Part shown: positions 51,109 to 59,922 of the stretch, piece by piece
Layout: every line of letters begins with the position of its first letter
Numbering within the stretch: position 1 is the first letter of the stretch
From: Verrucomicrobiota bacterium
Lineage (GTDB): Bacteria > Verrucomicrobiota > Verrucomicrobiia > Chthoniobacterales > Terrimicrobiaceae
Reading direction: 5' to 3'
NCBI GenBank assembly: GCA_026398275.1
Contig: JAPLTF010000027.1
Span: 1-64,000 of the forward strand
DNA: 64,000 nucleotides
Program-made: the position numbers and the translations under genes
Notes under the pieces: generated by a model
The model's input: the letters and a program-made list of their open reading frames with translations, nothing else
What the model was told of the DNA's origin: nothing
Database searches by the model: none

Positions 51109-52518
51109 ATGCCTACTTCCCCGGGATTAAGTGGTTGGAAACGGATTCTGCCGCTCGCGCTTGTTGCCCTGCTGGCCCAGCTTTCGCAGGCCAAGGATCT
51201 TTTCGGGGATCTGACGCGGCCGATCGTCCTCTTCCTGCTGAACGCGGTGGGAGTGGCTGCGGCAGACAGCGGAGCGTTTCTGTCCATCGGGCGTTTGGAG
51301 GTGCCGTGGAGCCGAGACTGCGCCGGGCTCAACCTGCTGATCATCCTTCTCGCGGTGGCGGTCTGGGTCAACCGCAACGAGTCCCCCGGGCCCGCCTACT
51401 GGGTCCGGCTCGCGCTCATGATTCCCGCGGCGCTTGTGGCGAACATCGCGCGGATTTTCACAATCATCGCCTACCGGCATTTTCTGTATCCGGCCATCGA
51501 AACCCCGCAGCTGCACTATTTTTTCGGGCTGCTCTGGCTGGTGCCGTTCGCGATCCTGGCGATGCCGAAAGAGTCACGCCCGCGCCCGGCCCTGATTTTC
51601 GAGCTTCTGCACACGGCATCCGTTGTCGCGCTCCTCTCGCCGATGGTCGACGGGCCGGGAGGGATCGGGCTGTCCATCGCGGTGGTGTTCAACCTCGCGC
51701 ACTGCCGTCTGCCCGGAAGGGTGTCGGTGATGCGCGTGGCGGCATTTGCCGCGTGGCTCCTGGCCGCGGCAGGCATCATCTGGGTCGGCGTCGAGTCGTT
51801 CTGGATGCCATGGCTGCTGGTTTGCCCGCTCCTTGCGGACCCGGCCTGGGTGCTCCGGCCAACCGGCGGCCTGCTGATTCTTGCGACGCATCCGATGTTC
51901 GCATTGATTCCCGGCGGCGAGGCGGTGACATGGATCGCGATCGGTCTGGCGACGTGGAAAATGTTCCATCAGGTCCCGCAGCCCGTCGATTCCGGGATCG
52001 TGGAGGCCCTCCATGGAAGCGTCGTGGCCTGCATGGGCGCGGGGATCCTGGCATTTGTCCTGCCCTTTCTTTCTTCGAGCTTTGCGGGGGAGGGGAGCGG
52101 GAAGCTTCTGCCGCCGGACTGGGTGGAGAAAAAGGAAATCCCCGGATCCGGATTCCAGATCCAGCTTCCCGGTCAGGGAGACGACGTCGGGCTTTTTTGG
52201 TATATGCCGAGCGGGCGGCAGCGCCACCACACGCTGAAGATCTGCATGAAATACCGCGGCATCGATCTCCATCCCAGCGGGGAGGATGCGAACGTCATGA
52301 CCGATGGCGAGCTTTGGATGAGGGAATTTTTTATCCAGGACGGACGGCTTCTGGACTCGCATCTCGACTATGTCAAGAGCACGCTCGGGCCCGGAAAATC
52401 CCCCGGTGTTCATCTCATTTTTGTGGCGATGAAGAACTCGATGGGCGCGAAGCAATTTGATGCGACGGCCCAAAAGCTGGCCAACCAGGTGAGCCCCCGG
52501 CCGGCTGAGACCCGCTGA
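51109..52518 (+). CDS. Exosortase/archaeosortase family protein with EpsI-like tail
   Basis: A 469-residue protein. The N-terminal half has about eight transmembrane helices with the transpeptidase triad: Cys in WSRDCAGLNLLIILL, Arg in ALVANIARIFTIIAY, and His in LHYFFGLLWLVPF. It cleaves and re-attaches PEP-CTERM-like proteins. The last 130 residues ('LPPDWVEKKEIPGSGFQIQLPG...HTLKICMKYRGIDLHPSGED') form a periplasmic domain like EpsI (DUF3485), which is usually a separate gene. The putative substrate gene is directly upstream. Confidence 0.85.
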   Translation: MPTSPGLSGWKRILPLALVALLAQLSQAKDLFGDLTRPIVLFLLNAVGVAAADSGAFLSIGRLEVPWSRDCAGLNLLIILLAVAVWVNRNESPGPAYWVRLALMIPAALVANIARIFTIIAYRHFLYPAIETPQLHYFFGLLWLVPFAILAMPKESRPRPALIFELLHTASVVALLSPMVDGPGGIGLSIAVVFNLAHCRLPGRVSVMRVAAFAAWLLAAAGIIWVGVESFWMPWLLVCPLLADPAWVLRPTGGLLILATHPMFALIPGGEAVTWIAIGLATWKMFHQVPQPVDSGIVEALHGSVVACMGAGILAFVLPFLSSSFAGEGSGKLLPPDWVEKKEIPGSGFQIQLPGQGDDVGLFWYMPSGRQRHHTLKICMKYRGIDLHPSGEDANVMTDGELWMREFFIQDGRLLDSHLDYVKSTLGPGKSPGVHLIFVAMKNSMGAKQFDATAQKLANQVSPRPAETR

Positions 52519-52545
52519 GCTCGCTCCCGCGAGGAGCGCCTTTTT

Positions 52546-54867
52546 TCAAATCCACCCGAGGCCGAAAAGCTGGACGGTGATTCCGCCGCGCGAGGGCTTG
52601 AGGGCTGCGGATTCGATGGCCGGCTCCTGAAGCGAGGCGGTGAGGCTGGCGGACTCGGCGGCAAAGTCGCTCTCGAGTTTGGCCCGCTCGGTCTGGAGGC
52701 TTTCGACAGATCCCTCCGCTTGCGCGACGTCCGCGCCTTCGCGCATCGCGCGGCTGGCCCCGCGTGCGGCGGTTCCCGCCTTGCTGATCGTCGAGGCGCT
52801 GAGCGCTTTGCGGCCGAAAAGGGCGCCGAGGATCGTGGTGCCCACGGAGATCGCGGTCTGCATGTTGGCGTTCCGCGCCTGATCCTTTTGTTTTTGCACG
52901 GTGACCTCGGCGCGGGCGATCCGGGCGTCGATCGCAGCGAGCTTCGGCGCGAATTTCGTCCGCAGGCCGGAGACTTTTTCATCGCGAAATTCCCGCTGGG
53001 CGAGCGAGGCGCGCGCGGTGAAGTCCGCCCGCGATTCGCCGGGCGTGGAGCTCAGCGAAAGCGCCGGGCATTTCAGCAGCTCGCATTTCTGGTTGTCCGC
53101 CACCCAGCGCACAAAGTCCTTCTCCCAGGCCGGAAAGTTTTTTGCCACCGAGGCCGCAGCCGGCAGCTCAGCGAATGCCGCATCGGCAGGGGCTGCGGTG
53201 ACGAAATCCCCGGGGCTCGCATCCGGGTTTTCAGCGCCCGCCCAATCCACGCCGCCCAATCCGGCCGGGAACTCTGCGGCGAGAATAATATCGCGGATCT
53301 CCTCGACGCCGGATTTGGCATCGGCGAAGCGGACCTTGGCCGCGCCGACAAGCCTCGGGCGGAGCGTGCCGTCGGAGGGGAGGAAAAACTGTTTGATCCC
53401 GGGCGGCAGGGCGGGGAGGTTGCCTCCGGAGGGAGTGGCAGCCTGGGACACAGCGGGAGCCGCCTGCCTGCCGGCCATGAGGGTTTTGATCTGGTCGCGC
53501 GTGAGCGGCCCGCGGAGGTAGCTCATGACCCAGCGGGATTCGAAGACGACCGGCGCGTCTTCGTGGACGTTGTTCAGCAGGAATTTCCGGCTCCCGAGTC
53601 CGGCGAGCAGCTTTTCGAGTTCGGGCTTGGAAAGTTTTGACGAGCTGCCCATGAGCCCCTCGATCACGCGGGCCTTGTCGCGCTCGGTCTGCAGGCGTCC
53701 GATGAACCACGTGCCGGTATTTGCGAGCGCCTTGTAGTCGAGATCCACCGGGTTCTGCGTGGCGAGGACGACTCCGACGCCGAATGCCCGCGCCTGCTTG
53801 AGGAGGGTCAGCATCGGAAGCTTGGACGGGGGGTTCGCGACCGGCGGCAGGTATCCGAAAATCTCGTCCATGTAGACGATGGCCCGCAGGCTTGTGGTCC
53901 CGCTCTGCCGGCGCATCCAGGAGACGACCTCGTTGAGGAGCAGCGAAACAAAAAACATCCGCTGCGCATCGTCGAGGTGCGCGATCGAGAAGATCGCGTG
54001 TCGCGGGCGTCCGTCCTCGGTGCGGAGGAATTTTGCGATGTCGAGCTGCTCGCCCGTGTTCCAGGCCGCGAACCCGGGCGATGCCAGAAGCGTGTTCAGG
54101 GCGAGCACCATCGAAAACCGTTCCTTGGCCGGATAAAATGACTCGATGTCGAGAACCCCGATTTTTTCGAACGGCGGCTGCTGGATCTTTGTGATGATCG
54201 CGCCGAGATCGAGGTCGTGGCCGGCCTTCCACTCGTGTGTGAAGATCGCTCCCAGGAATGCGCCCTCGCGGCTTTTTGCGGGGTCGGCCGTGATGCCGAG
54301 CAGCCCCAGCAACCCGGCGACAGCCGTCTGCACGCGCTCGCCGAGCGCCTCGTCATCCGGCTGGTCCGCGGGAGCGTGGAATGCGTCCACCAGATTCACC
54401 GGCAGGCCGGACGTGCTGCCCGGCGTGTAGATGGCGAAGTCGGCCTTCGCCTTCATGGCACGGATCCGCTCGCCATCCTGCCCCCAGGAGGCGAGGCCAT
54501 CGGTCCAGATCTTCGCCTGCTGGGCCGCCCATTCTTCCGGGCCCACCCCCTTGCGCGCGGCATCGTCCTCCACGATCCACGGCCGGAAATCCTGCGGCTG
54601 CAGATCCGGGAACGTGAGCAGCAGGTTTCCGAGGTCGCCCTTCGGATCAATGATGATCGCCGGCACGCCATCCATCGCGGCCTCCTCGAGAAGCGCGAGG
54701 CAGAGCCCGGTTTTTCCGCTGCCGGTCATGCCGACGCAGACCGCGTGGGTGACCAGATCGCGTGAGTCGTAGAGGAGCGGTTCCTCGGGATCCCCTTCCA
54801 CCGGCTTCCCGAGGTAGAACGCGCCGAGCTTTTCGAAGTCAGATGTAGCTGGAGGCATGGCCGGCAT
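52546..54867 (-). CDS. HerA/DUF87-type ATPase
   Basis: A 773-residue protein from ATG at 54867 (54858 is also possible). Walker A is in GMTGSGKTGLCLALLEEAAMDGVPAIIIDPKGDLGNLL, and the second acidic motif is 'LRAIVYMDEIFGYLPP', as in HerA-like helicase ATPases that pump or unwind DNA. The sequence continues with 'LATQNPVDLDYKALANTGTWFIGRL' and a C-terminal half that has a coiled coil (about residues 640-760) instead of a known nuclease partner. No NurA gene is adjacent. Function may be in DNA repair or phage defence. Confidence 0.85.
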   Translation of the reverse strand: MPAMPPATSDFEKLGAFYLGKPVEGDPEEPLLYDSRDLVTHAVCVGMTGSGKTGLCLALLEEAAMDGVPAIIIDPKGDLGNLLLTFPDLQPQDFRPWIVEDDAARKGVGPEEWAAQQAKIWTDGLASWGQDGERIRAMKAKADFAIYTPGSTSGLPVNLVDAFHAPADQPDDEALGERVQTAVAGLLGLLGITADPAKSREGAFLGAIFTHEWKAGHDLDLGAIITKIQQPPFEKIGVLDIESFYPAKERFSMVLALNTLLASPGFAAWNTGEQLDIAKFLRTEDGRPRHAIFSIAHLDDAQRMFFVSLLLNEVVSWMRRQSGTTSLRAIVYMDEIFGYLPPVANPPSKLPMLTLLKQARAFGVGVVLATQNPVDLDYKALANTGTWFIGRLQTERDKARVIEGLMGSSSKLSKPELEKLLAGLGSRKFLLNNVHEDAPVVFESRWVMSYLRGPLTRDQIKTLMAGRQAAPAVSQAATPSGGNLPALPPGIKQFFLPSDGTLRPRLVGAAKVRFADAKSGVEEIRDIILAAEFPAGLGGVDWAGAENPDASPGDFVTAAPADAAFAELPAAASVAKNFPAWEKDFVRWVADNQKCELLKCPALSLSSTPGESRADFTARASLAQREFRDEKVSGLRTKFAPKLAAIDARIARAEVTVQKQKDQARNANMQTAISVGTTILGALFGRKALSASTISKAGTAARGASRAMREGADVAQAEGSVESLQTERAKLESDFAAESASLTASLQEPAIESAALKPSRGGITVQLFGLGWI

Positions 54868-54940
54868 GCTTGCGAAATTTCCCGCCCTCTTCCAGCCGAA
54901 TGTGCTTGAACTTCTCCCGGCAGTGCGAATCTTGATCCCC

Positions 54941-55642
54941 ATGTTGCGCTATCTTCTGCTGATTCTTCTGGCCGGGATTCTCACCGCCGGCGCCGCCGTC
55001 CAAAAGGAATACATCCTCGTCAGCGGCGGCCCGTCCCTGATCGAATGGGAAAAATACAAAGCCTCCCCGCACGACCGCTGGTGGGGGAACTTCATCCGGG
55101 CCGCCCGCGTTCGGATTGAGGAGATCCGGAAGAAGGAAGGCCCGGACGCGCTCATCACCTGGCTGGTCTACAAGCCCGGCTACGTCCGCCGCGCCGAGCG
55201 GCAGGACAAAACCGACCTCATCGGCAACATCCTGTCCGTCCGCGACAAATACCACGTCAACCTCGTCTGGATCACATCCGGCACCGACGTCATCAACTAC
55301 CTGAATGCCGGCCGCCCGCGCTCGGAGGTGAAGATCGCCGACTTTGAATTCTACGGCCACTCGAACCGCGCGTGCTTCATGTTCGACTACAGCAACGAGG
55401 TCGACAGCGGATCGAAGAGCTGGCTGCACGAGACCGAGCTCGCCCAGATCCACCGCGGGCTCTTCACCCGCGATGCCTTTGTCAAAAGCTGGAGCTGCCA
55501 CACCGGCGAAAGCATGAGCAAATTCTGGAAGGCCGCCACCGGGAAGCGGATGATCGGAGCCATCGGCAAAACCGACTACGCGAACGGCCACGAGCGCAAC
55601 TGGACCCCCGCCCTCAGCGAGGGCGCCCGCTGGGGCGGGTAA
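54941..55642 (+). CDS. Secreted protein with a His/Cys pair like clan CD peptidases
   Basis: A 233-residue protein from ATG at 54941 with a signal peptide (LRYLLLILLAGILTAGAAV). The first strand, YILVSGGPSLIEWEKYK, is followed by 'NLVWITSGTDVINYLNAG'. Then come 'VKIADFEFYGHSNRACFMFDY', with a His after a Gly, and 'DAFVKSWSCHTGESMSKFWK', with a Cys after a hydrophobic strand. The order strand-Gly-His then strand-Ser-Cys-His resembles caspase/gingipain-like (clan CD) folds. This is a pattern-level inference; I recognise no named family. It is divergent from the HerA-like gene. Confidence 0.6.
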   Translation: MLRYLLLILLAGILTAGAAVQKEYILVSGGPSLIEWEKYKASPHDRWWGNFIRAARVRIEEIRKKEGPDALITWLVYKPGYVRRAERQDKTDLIGNILSVRDKYHVNLVWITSGTDVINYLNAGRPRSEVKIADFEFYGHSNRACFMFDYSNEVDSGSKSWLHETELAQIHRGLFTRDAFVKSWSCHTGESMSKFWKAATGKRMIGAIGKTDYANGHERNWTPALSEGARWGG

Positions 55643-55738
55643 ACCGGAAGGCGGCTTTGATATTCTGTTTCCGTTTTTTTACGGAAATGATGTTGCTTGA
55701 GCAGTGGGTCTGCGTTGCATCGCCGGAAAAGATTGCCC

Positions 55739-55915
55739 GTGAAAAGCCCTGGCATTTTCGGAAGTTTCGCATTGGCCGGACTCCTCATCACCGCCAGCGC
55801 TCTTGCGTCCGACTACCTCCCGCTGGAGCTTGGTGGCAGCAACGCAGGATCCACCCTTAATCTCACGAAGGGTCGTCACTTCATTCGGCTGATCGCATTC
55901 CGGAACTCCGGGTAA
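55739..55915 (+). pseudogene. Short secreted frame, probably a truncated gene
   Basis: From GTG at 55739, 58 residues: a good signal peptide (IFGSFALAGLLITASALA) followed by 'SDYLPLELGGSNAGSTLNL' and an early stop. 'YLPLELG' openings are common at the start of larger secreted proteins in this phylum. The frame overlaps the 3' end of the convergent lipoprotein gene, so the original gene was probably cut short there. It might instead be a genuine small secreted protein. Confidence 0.4.
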
Positions 55916-57336
55916 ACGAGAGGATTGGTGTTCGGATAGCCATCCGCAGATCTGCCGAGCAGGGTGGCATTAAATACCCCGTTCAGAACCCAAGGGGTGG
56001 CGGTGGGCACCAATTGATTATCCGACCACGGATATCGTGGGGCTTCTTCGATGCCGTAGGTCACCGCCAAAACCCCTTCGGCTTCGAAGGCGTTGATCAT
56101 CTCGCGAAACCAATTCCGAGGATACCACGATTGCGCGAGAAAGTAGCTGAGGAATTGGCTTTGTTGGACGGGTGTGCCTGTCGCAGCCTGGGCGGTGGTG
56201 TTGTTGAGGAATTGCCAGAGCGGCGGCAGCGTCGAGCCCAACGGGACCGGGTTGTTCATGTTGGCCTCAAAAAGCCGGATGATGGAAAACTCCGTCGAGA
56301 TGATTTGAAGCGGCAGAGCCCCCAAAGGCCGGAACTTTGTCTGGTCCTTGACATACTGGATATCGCTGCGGACTTCGGTGGTCGCGGCGACATGCTCGTG
56401 GAGGTCGATTCCGGCGACGCTCACGTTGTCCCGGGCCACCTCCAGAACAGCGGGGAGGATGACGTTGGCGGACGGAGGAGGATTGATGGGAGAGTTCAGC
56501 GCCCCGACGAAGATCTGAAAATCCCAGGTGTTTTGCACCCCGGCGACGGTTTTCGTGTTTTCTGCGGCCTTCAGGTCCACGAGCTGCTGGATCAGGGAGT
56601 TCAGATACAGCTTATACTTCCGCGCGGTGTCGGGGTCGCTGTTCGGCTGGATCTCGAACATCGGCTCGTTTCCTGTGACCAGGATATCAATCTCGTTCCC
56701 GCGATTGTTCGTGATCAGAAGATTTTCGATGGCCGTCACCATTTGATCGGCTTCCGCGAGGCCCGCAGGGGTCGAGACATCGGGGAACTGCCCCGCCGGA
56801 ACGGTTGCCCCTTTGGGATACGGATAGGAAAAATCGTGCTTGAGGCTGAGGATGATTTTGACCGGGGCTCCCCCGGCGATCACGGTCTTCGTATTGATGA
56901 GCTGGTCGAGAGCGGCGACGGCGAGCGCGTCGGCATCGCTGCTCACATTCGACGGCTCCTGGATGATGTTCCCCTCGACAACGCCGGTGATCGGATAGAG
57001 GGGCTGGCTCGGAGGAGGCTGGAGAATTGGCGCTCCAAAGACCCAAAAGTTTCTCGAGAGGTTCACGTAGGCGCGCACCCACCGCGCGCCGGATTTTGCG
57101 ACGACCGAGTTGTTGATATTCGCAATCTGCTCGTTGTAGCCGGCCCCGAGTTCGAGGTTCAATTTCGGACCAATCGGTCCGGGGGAGCCCTGCGCGGCGG
57201 CTGCCGGGGAGTCATTCTGCGAATGCTTGGGTTGGTGCTTGGATGCCTTCTTTTTTCCGTCCTCGTTGCAGCCGGAGAGAATCCCAACGGCCAGGATGCA
57301 AACAAGGACAAAAATAGAACCGGTTGAGCGTTTCAT
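55876..57336 (-). CDS. Lipoprotein with TIM-barrel-like body
   Basis: A 486-residue protein with a lipobox (CILAVGILSGCNED). The body shows alternating strands and helices suggestive of a glycosidase-like barrel: 'ARWVRAYVNLSRNFWVF', 'APVKIILSLKHDFSYPYPKG', 'EIDILVTGNEPMFEIQ', 'VSVAGIDLHEHVA', 'LQIISTEFSIIRLFEAN'. 'TGNEP' and 'STEF' occupy positions where retaining glycosidases have an N-E pair and a nucleophile Glu, so a glycan hydrolase is possible. No specific family can be named. Confidence 0.6.
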   Translation of the reverse strand: MKRSTGSIFVLVCILAVGILSGCNEDGKKKASKHQPKHSQNDSPAAAAQGSPGPIGPKLNLELGAGYNEQIANINNSVVAKSGARWVRAYVNLSRNFWVFGAPILQPPPSQPLYPITGVVEGNIIQEPSNVSSDADALAVAALDQLINTKTVIAGGAPVKIILSLKHDFSYPYPKGATVPAGQFPDVSTPAGLAEADQMVTAIENLLITNNRGNEIDILVTGNEPMFEIQPNSDPDTARKYKLYLNSLIQQLVDLKAAENTKTVAGVQNTWDFQIFVGALNSPINPPPSANVILPAVLEVARDNVSVAGIDLHEHVAATTEVRSDIQYVKDQTKFRPLGALPLQIISTEFSIIRLFEANMNNPVPLGSTLPPLWQFLNNTTAQAATGTPVQQSQFLSYFLAQSWYPRNWFREMINAFEAEGVLAVTYGIEEAPRYPWSDNQLVPTATPWVLNGVFNATLLGRSADGYPNTNPLVYPEFRNAISRMK

Positions 57337-57453
57337 AAATTCACGGAAGATTCTCCCCGCAGGCTCGCTGTCCCAATATCTTGACGCAAGTCAAAAGCAC
57401 AGGGGCCATGGGATGGGACGAGCAGCCCGCATTTTGATGCGCCCGACCGCTTT

Positions 57454-57822
57454 TTGCGTTGCGCACTTGCCCGCGCCGCGTGGGGTGTCAGATTGCCTGC
57501 TGTGACCGCACGTTCCATCCTGGTTTTACTGCCTGCATTCGCACTGCGATGTCCGGCCGCCGCCGAGGAGGTCAAATCCCTCGCCGGCTGCCAGCTTGTC
57601 CCCGCCGAGTGGTCGGACGGCGACAGCTTCCGCGTCCGGCTTCCGGATGGGACCGGGCAACCGGTCCGGATCTACGGGACCGATTTCATGGAGTGGCACG
57701 TCAATTCCGAAAGCGACCTCCTCCGCGTCAAGGGCATCAGTCCGAAAGCTCTCCAGGCGATGACTTCGAGTCTCCGCTTTACAAAGGCGCCCGCCAGCGG
57801 CGACTCTCGCGCAGCCAAATGA
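57454..57822 (+). CDS. Secreted staphylococcal-nuclease-like OB-fold protein, short
   Basis: 122 residues; a GTG at 57502 that starts directly with a signal peptide (ARSILVLLPAFALRCPAAA) is a good alternative start. 'EWSDGDSFRVRLPDGTGQPVRIYGTDFMEWHV' is the first part of an SNase (thermonuclease) domain, including the DGDSF calcium-side motif. The rest of the nuclease domain (the Arg/Glu catalytic segments) is missing, and the sequence ends in a different tail. It is either truncated or a helical-hairpin variant ('VKGISPKALQAM'). It overlaps the following gene by four bases (ATGA). Confidence 0.6.
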   Translation: MRCALARAAWGVRLPAVTARSILVLLPAFALRCPAAAEEVKSLAGCQLVPAEWSDGDSFRVRLPDGTGQPVRIYGTDFMEWHVNSESDLLRVKGISPKALQAMTSSLRFTKAPASGDSRAAK

Positions 57823-58589
57823 TTGAACGCCTCGAACGATCCCTCTCCCGCTTCGCGATCCCCGGCCTGATCCGCTACGTCGTCGCGCTCAACGCGCTCG
57901 TCTTCATCCTCATCACGTTCGATCCGAACTTCGCGCAGTTCCTCGTGCTCGACCGCGCGGCCATCCTGCACGGCGAGGTCTGGCGTCTCGTGAGCTGGAT
58001 CTTCATCCCGACGACGCCGAGCTTTTTCTGGATCATCTTCTACCTGATGTTCACGTGGTGGCTCGGCGATCTTCTCGAGGGAAGCTGGGGGACGTTCCGG
58101 ATGAACGCCTACTATATCCTCGGCATGGTCCTCTGCATCGGGTCGGCCCTGATATTCGGCGCCTCGGAGGGAAATCTTTTTTTGAATCTTTCGCTCTTCC
58201 TCGCGGTGGCGACGCTTGCCCCGGATCTGGAGATCCTGCTGTTTCTGATCCTTCCGGTGAAGATCAAATGGGTCGCGCTGTTCAGCCTCATCTTTCCGGT
58301 GTTCGTTCTGATCTTCCAGCCGCTCGCTGAGAAGATGGTCGTCGTCATGTGCCTCGGCAACTACGTGATCTTTTTTGCCCCGGCGTATTTCAAGGGAACG
58401 CTGGCTTCCCACAAAACCCGTGAGCGCCGCCAGCGGTTCGAGGCGGCAAAGCTCCCTGCCGATGCCGCGCTGCACGCGTGTGCGGTCTGCCGGGCCACCG
58501 AGCGCACGCATCCGGACCTGGAGTTTCGCGTTTCCTCGGACGGAAACGAATATTGCACCGAGCACCTGCCGATCCGGCGGACTGCATGA
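57819..58589 (+). CDS. Rhomboid-like membrane protein with C-terminal Cys cluster
   Basis: A 256-residue protein with five to six transmembrane helices in a rhomboid arrangement (HGEVWRLVSWIFIPTTPSFFWIIFYLMFTWWLGDLLEGSWGTFRMNAYYILG), including the W-R and E-x-x-W-G-x-x-R landmarks. The catalytic Gly-x-Ser-Gly and the late His are absent, so it is a pseudo-protease. The cytosolic tail has 'HACAVCRATERTHPDLEFRVSSDGNEYCTEHL', a likely zinc-binding C-x2-C...C-x2-H site. It is coupled to the SNase-like gene. It could act as a membrane chaperone or adaptor. Confidence 0.75.
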   Translation: MIERLERSLSRFAIPGLIRYVVALNALVFILITFDPNFAQFLVLDRAAILHGEVWRLVSWIFIPTTPSFFWIIFYLMFTWWLGDLLEGSWGTFRMNAYYILGMVLCIGSALIFGASEGNLFLNLSLFLAVATLAPDLEILLFLILPVKIKWVALFSLIFPVFVLIFQPLAEKMVVVMCLGNYVIFFAPAYFKGTLASHKTRERRQRFEAAKLPADAALHACAVCRATERTHPDLEFRVSSDGNEYCTEHLPIRRTA

Positions 58590-58598
58590 CCACCCCGC

Positions 58599-59237
58599 CT
58601 ACGTCCCCGGCAGGGTCTTCAGGCGTTCATCCAGGTGGTCGCGGTCGGCCATTGCCCGGAGCAGCGGCCCATGCTCGCCAAATTCCACGACCGAAACCGA
58701 TCCCACCGGGCAGGCCAGGCGGTAGCGGAAGCGGCCGACATCGATTCCGAGAAGCGAGCACAGCAGGATCCGGATTGTCGCCTTGTGCGAAACGATGAGC
58801 ACATTCCCCTCGTCGTAGACCTGCTGGATTTCCTCGACGACCTGCAGCGAGCGATGGGCGATGGCAACAGCCGGCTCGCCATCCGTCGGCGGATACCAGG
58901 CCGGATCGGCCGTCCAGCGAAGGTAGTCGTCATGAAACTCCGCCTGCACCTCCTCGACCGTCTTCCCCTCCCACTGGCCGTAGCCGATCTCCTTCAATCC
59001 ATCCCGGACCTGCGGCGAAAGGCCCGTCGCGCTGCAGATCGGATGCGCGGTCTCGAGCGTCCGCTTGAGCGGGCTGGTAAAAATGGCCTGCCATGGCTTC
59101 GAGGCGTAGGCCCTGGCGAAATCCTCCGCCATCTGCCTCCCGTCCCCGGTGAGGTCCGGGTTGAGCGCCGCCCCGCAAAACGCGTTCGCCTTGCTGAAGG
59201 ATGTCTGCCCGTGCCGGAGGAGATGAAGTGTCAGCAT
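58599..59237 (-). CDS. Histidine phosphatase (phosphoglycerate mutase-like)
   Basis: A 212-residue protein from ATG at 59237. LHLLRHGQTSFSKANAFCGA has the RHG motif, 'AIFTSPLKRTLETA' the conserved Arg, 'LKEIGYGQWEGKTVEEV' the Glu, and 'VLIVSHKATIRILLC' the second His. The family includes phosphoglycerate mutase and cobalamin or sugar phosphatases; the substrate is not clear. It is convergent with the rhomboid-like gene. Confidence 0.9.
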   Translation of the reverse strand: MLTLHLLRHGQTSFSKANAFCGAALNPDLTGDGRQMAEDFARAYASKPWQAIFTSPLKRTLETAHPICSATGLSPQVRDGLKEIGYGQWEGKTVEEVQAEFHDDYLRWTADPAWYPPTDGEPAVAIAHRSLQVVEEIQQVYDEGNVLIVSHKATIRILLCSLLGIDVGRFRYRLACPVGSVSVVEFGEHGPLLRAMADRDHLDERLKTLPGT

Positions 59238-59349
59238 GCGGGCGGTATAACTCCGGGGCGATACGTTGGCCACCGCTAATTCCGTCGAGGCATGACGCCG
59301 GGCGTGATTCAAATGTGGGTGAGGCTGGCGCGTCATGCTGGTAAAGGAG

Positions 59350-59410
59350 CATGGGCGTCTCGCCCGTGTGTGGCTCCGCTGCTCAGTCTCCAAACAGGCG
59401 GGACGCCTGT
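59350..59410. repeat. REP doublet (REPIN-like)
   Basis: Two palindromes in opposite orientation: GGGCG-TCT-CGCCC (59353-59365) and CAGGCG-GGA-CGCCTG (59395-59409). They resemble the REPs around the RAYT in leuS, including the flank CGCCCGTGT. A pair of inverted REPs is the usual mobile unit (REPIN) moved by a RAYT in trans. Confidence 0.75.
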
Positions 59411-59508
59411 TCTCCCTTGTTCACCCGCATTTGATCACACCCCGCTGGAAGGCGCCTGCATTCGCCGCTTGAGGCTGGGGCCGACAACCGGTATAGCCAT
59501 TCGAGCCA

Positions 59509-59922
59509 ATGAGTCAGTTTCCCAAAGAATGGTCGTTCCTTCCCGCGGCGTGGAAGTTTGCGCTGGTCCTCACGGGGCGGGAGGCGGCCGCAACCTCGCT
59601 CGTGTCTGCTGCGCTCGGTGCCGTCGCAAAGCGGTCGGACCTGCACGAAGCGGAGAGGACGAAGCGCGTGCTCTTCTCGATCCTTTGCCGCGAGGGGGCC
59701 AAGGCCACCCCGGTCGCCGGGCCTGAGACCGCCGCCGAACATGCCACATTTATTTTGCACCAATTGCCCGAGCCAGGCCGCCAGGCGATCACCCTCCTCT
59801 GCCTCGGACTGTTTTCTGGAGAGCAGCTTGCGGGGCTGCTTGGAAAGTCCGGGCCCGAACTCGCCCGCTGCCTCGGCGAAGCGCGCGAGCGCCTGCACCC
59901 GCACCTCGCACCAAATTCATGA
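59509..59922 (+). CDS. Atypical sigma-factor-like protein
   Basis: A 137-residue protein. The C-terminal part (LPEPGRQAITLLCLGLFSGEQLAGLLGKSGPELARCLGEARERLHPHL) looks like an ECF sigma region 4 helix-turn-helix, and the N-terminal half may be a degenerate region 2. Codons are normal. It overlaps the next gene by four bases (ATGA), and that gene encodes a membrane protein of anti-sigma type, so the two probably form a regulatory pair. Confidence 0.6.
   Translation: MSQFPKEWSFLPAAWKFALVLTGREAAATSLVSAALGAVAKRSDLHEAERTKRVLFSILCREGAKATPVAGPETAAEHATFILHQLPEPGRQAITLLCLGLFSGEQLAGLLGKSGPELARCLGEARERLHPHLAPNS

Noticed and set aside
57459-58589. Long protein beginning at 57459
   Set aside because: The first 120 codons lie out of frame over the SNase-like gene and have shadow composition; the membrane protein starts at the ATG at 57819, which overlaps the previous stop.
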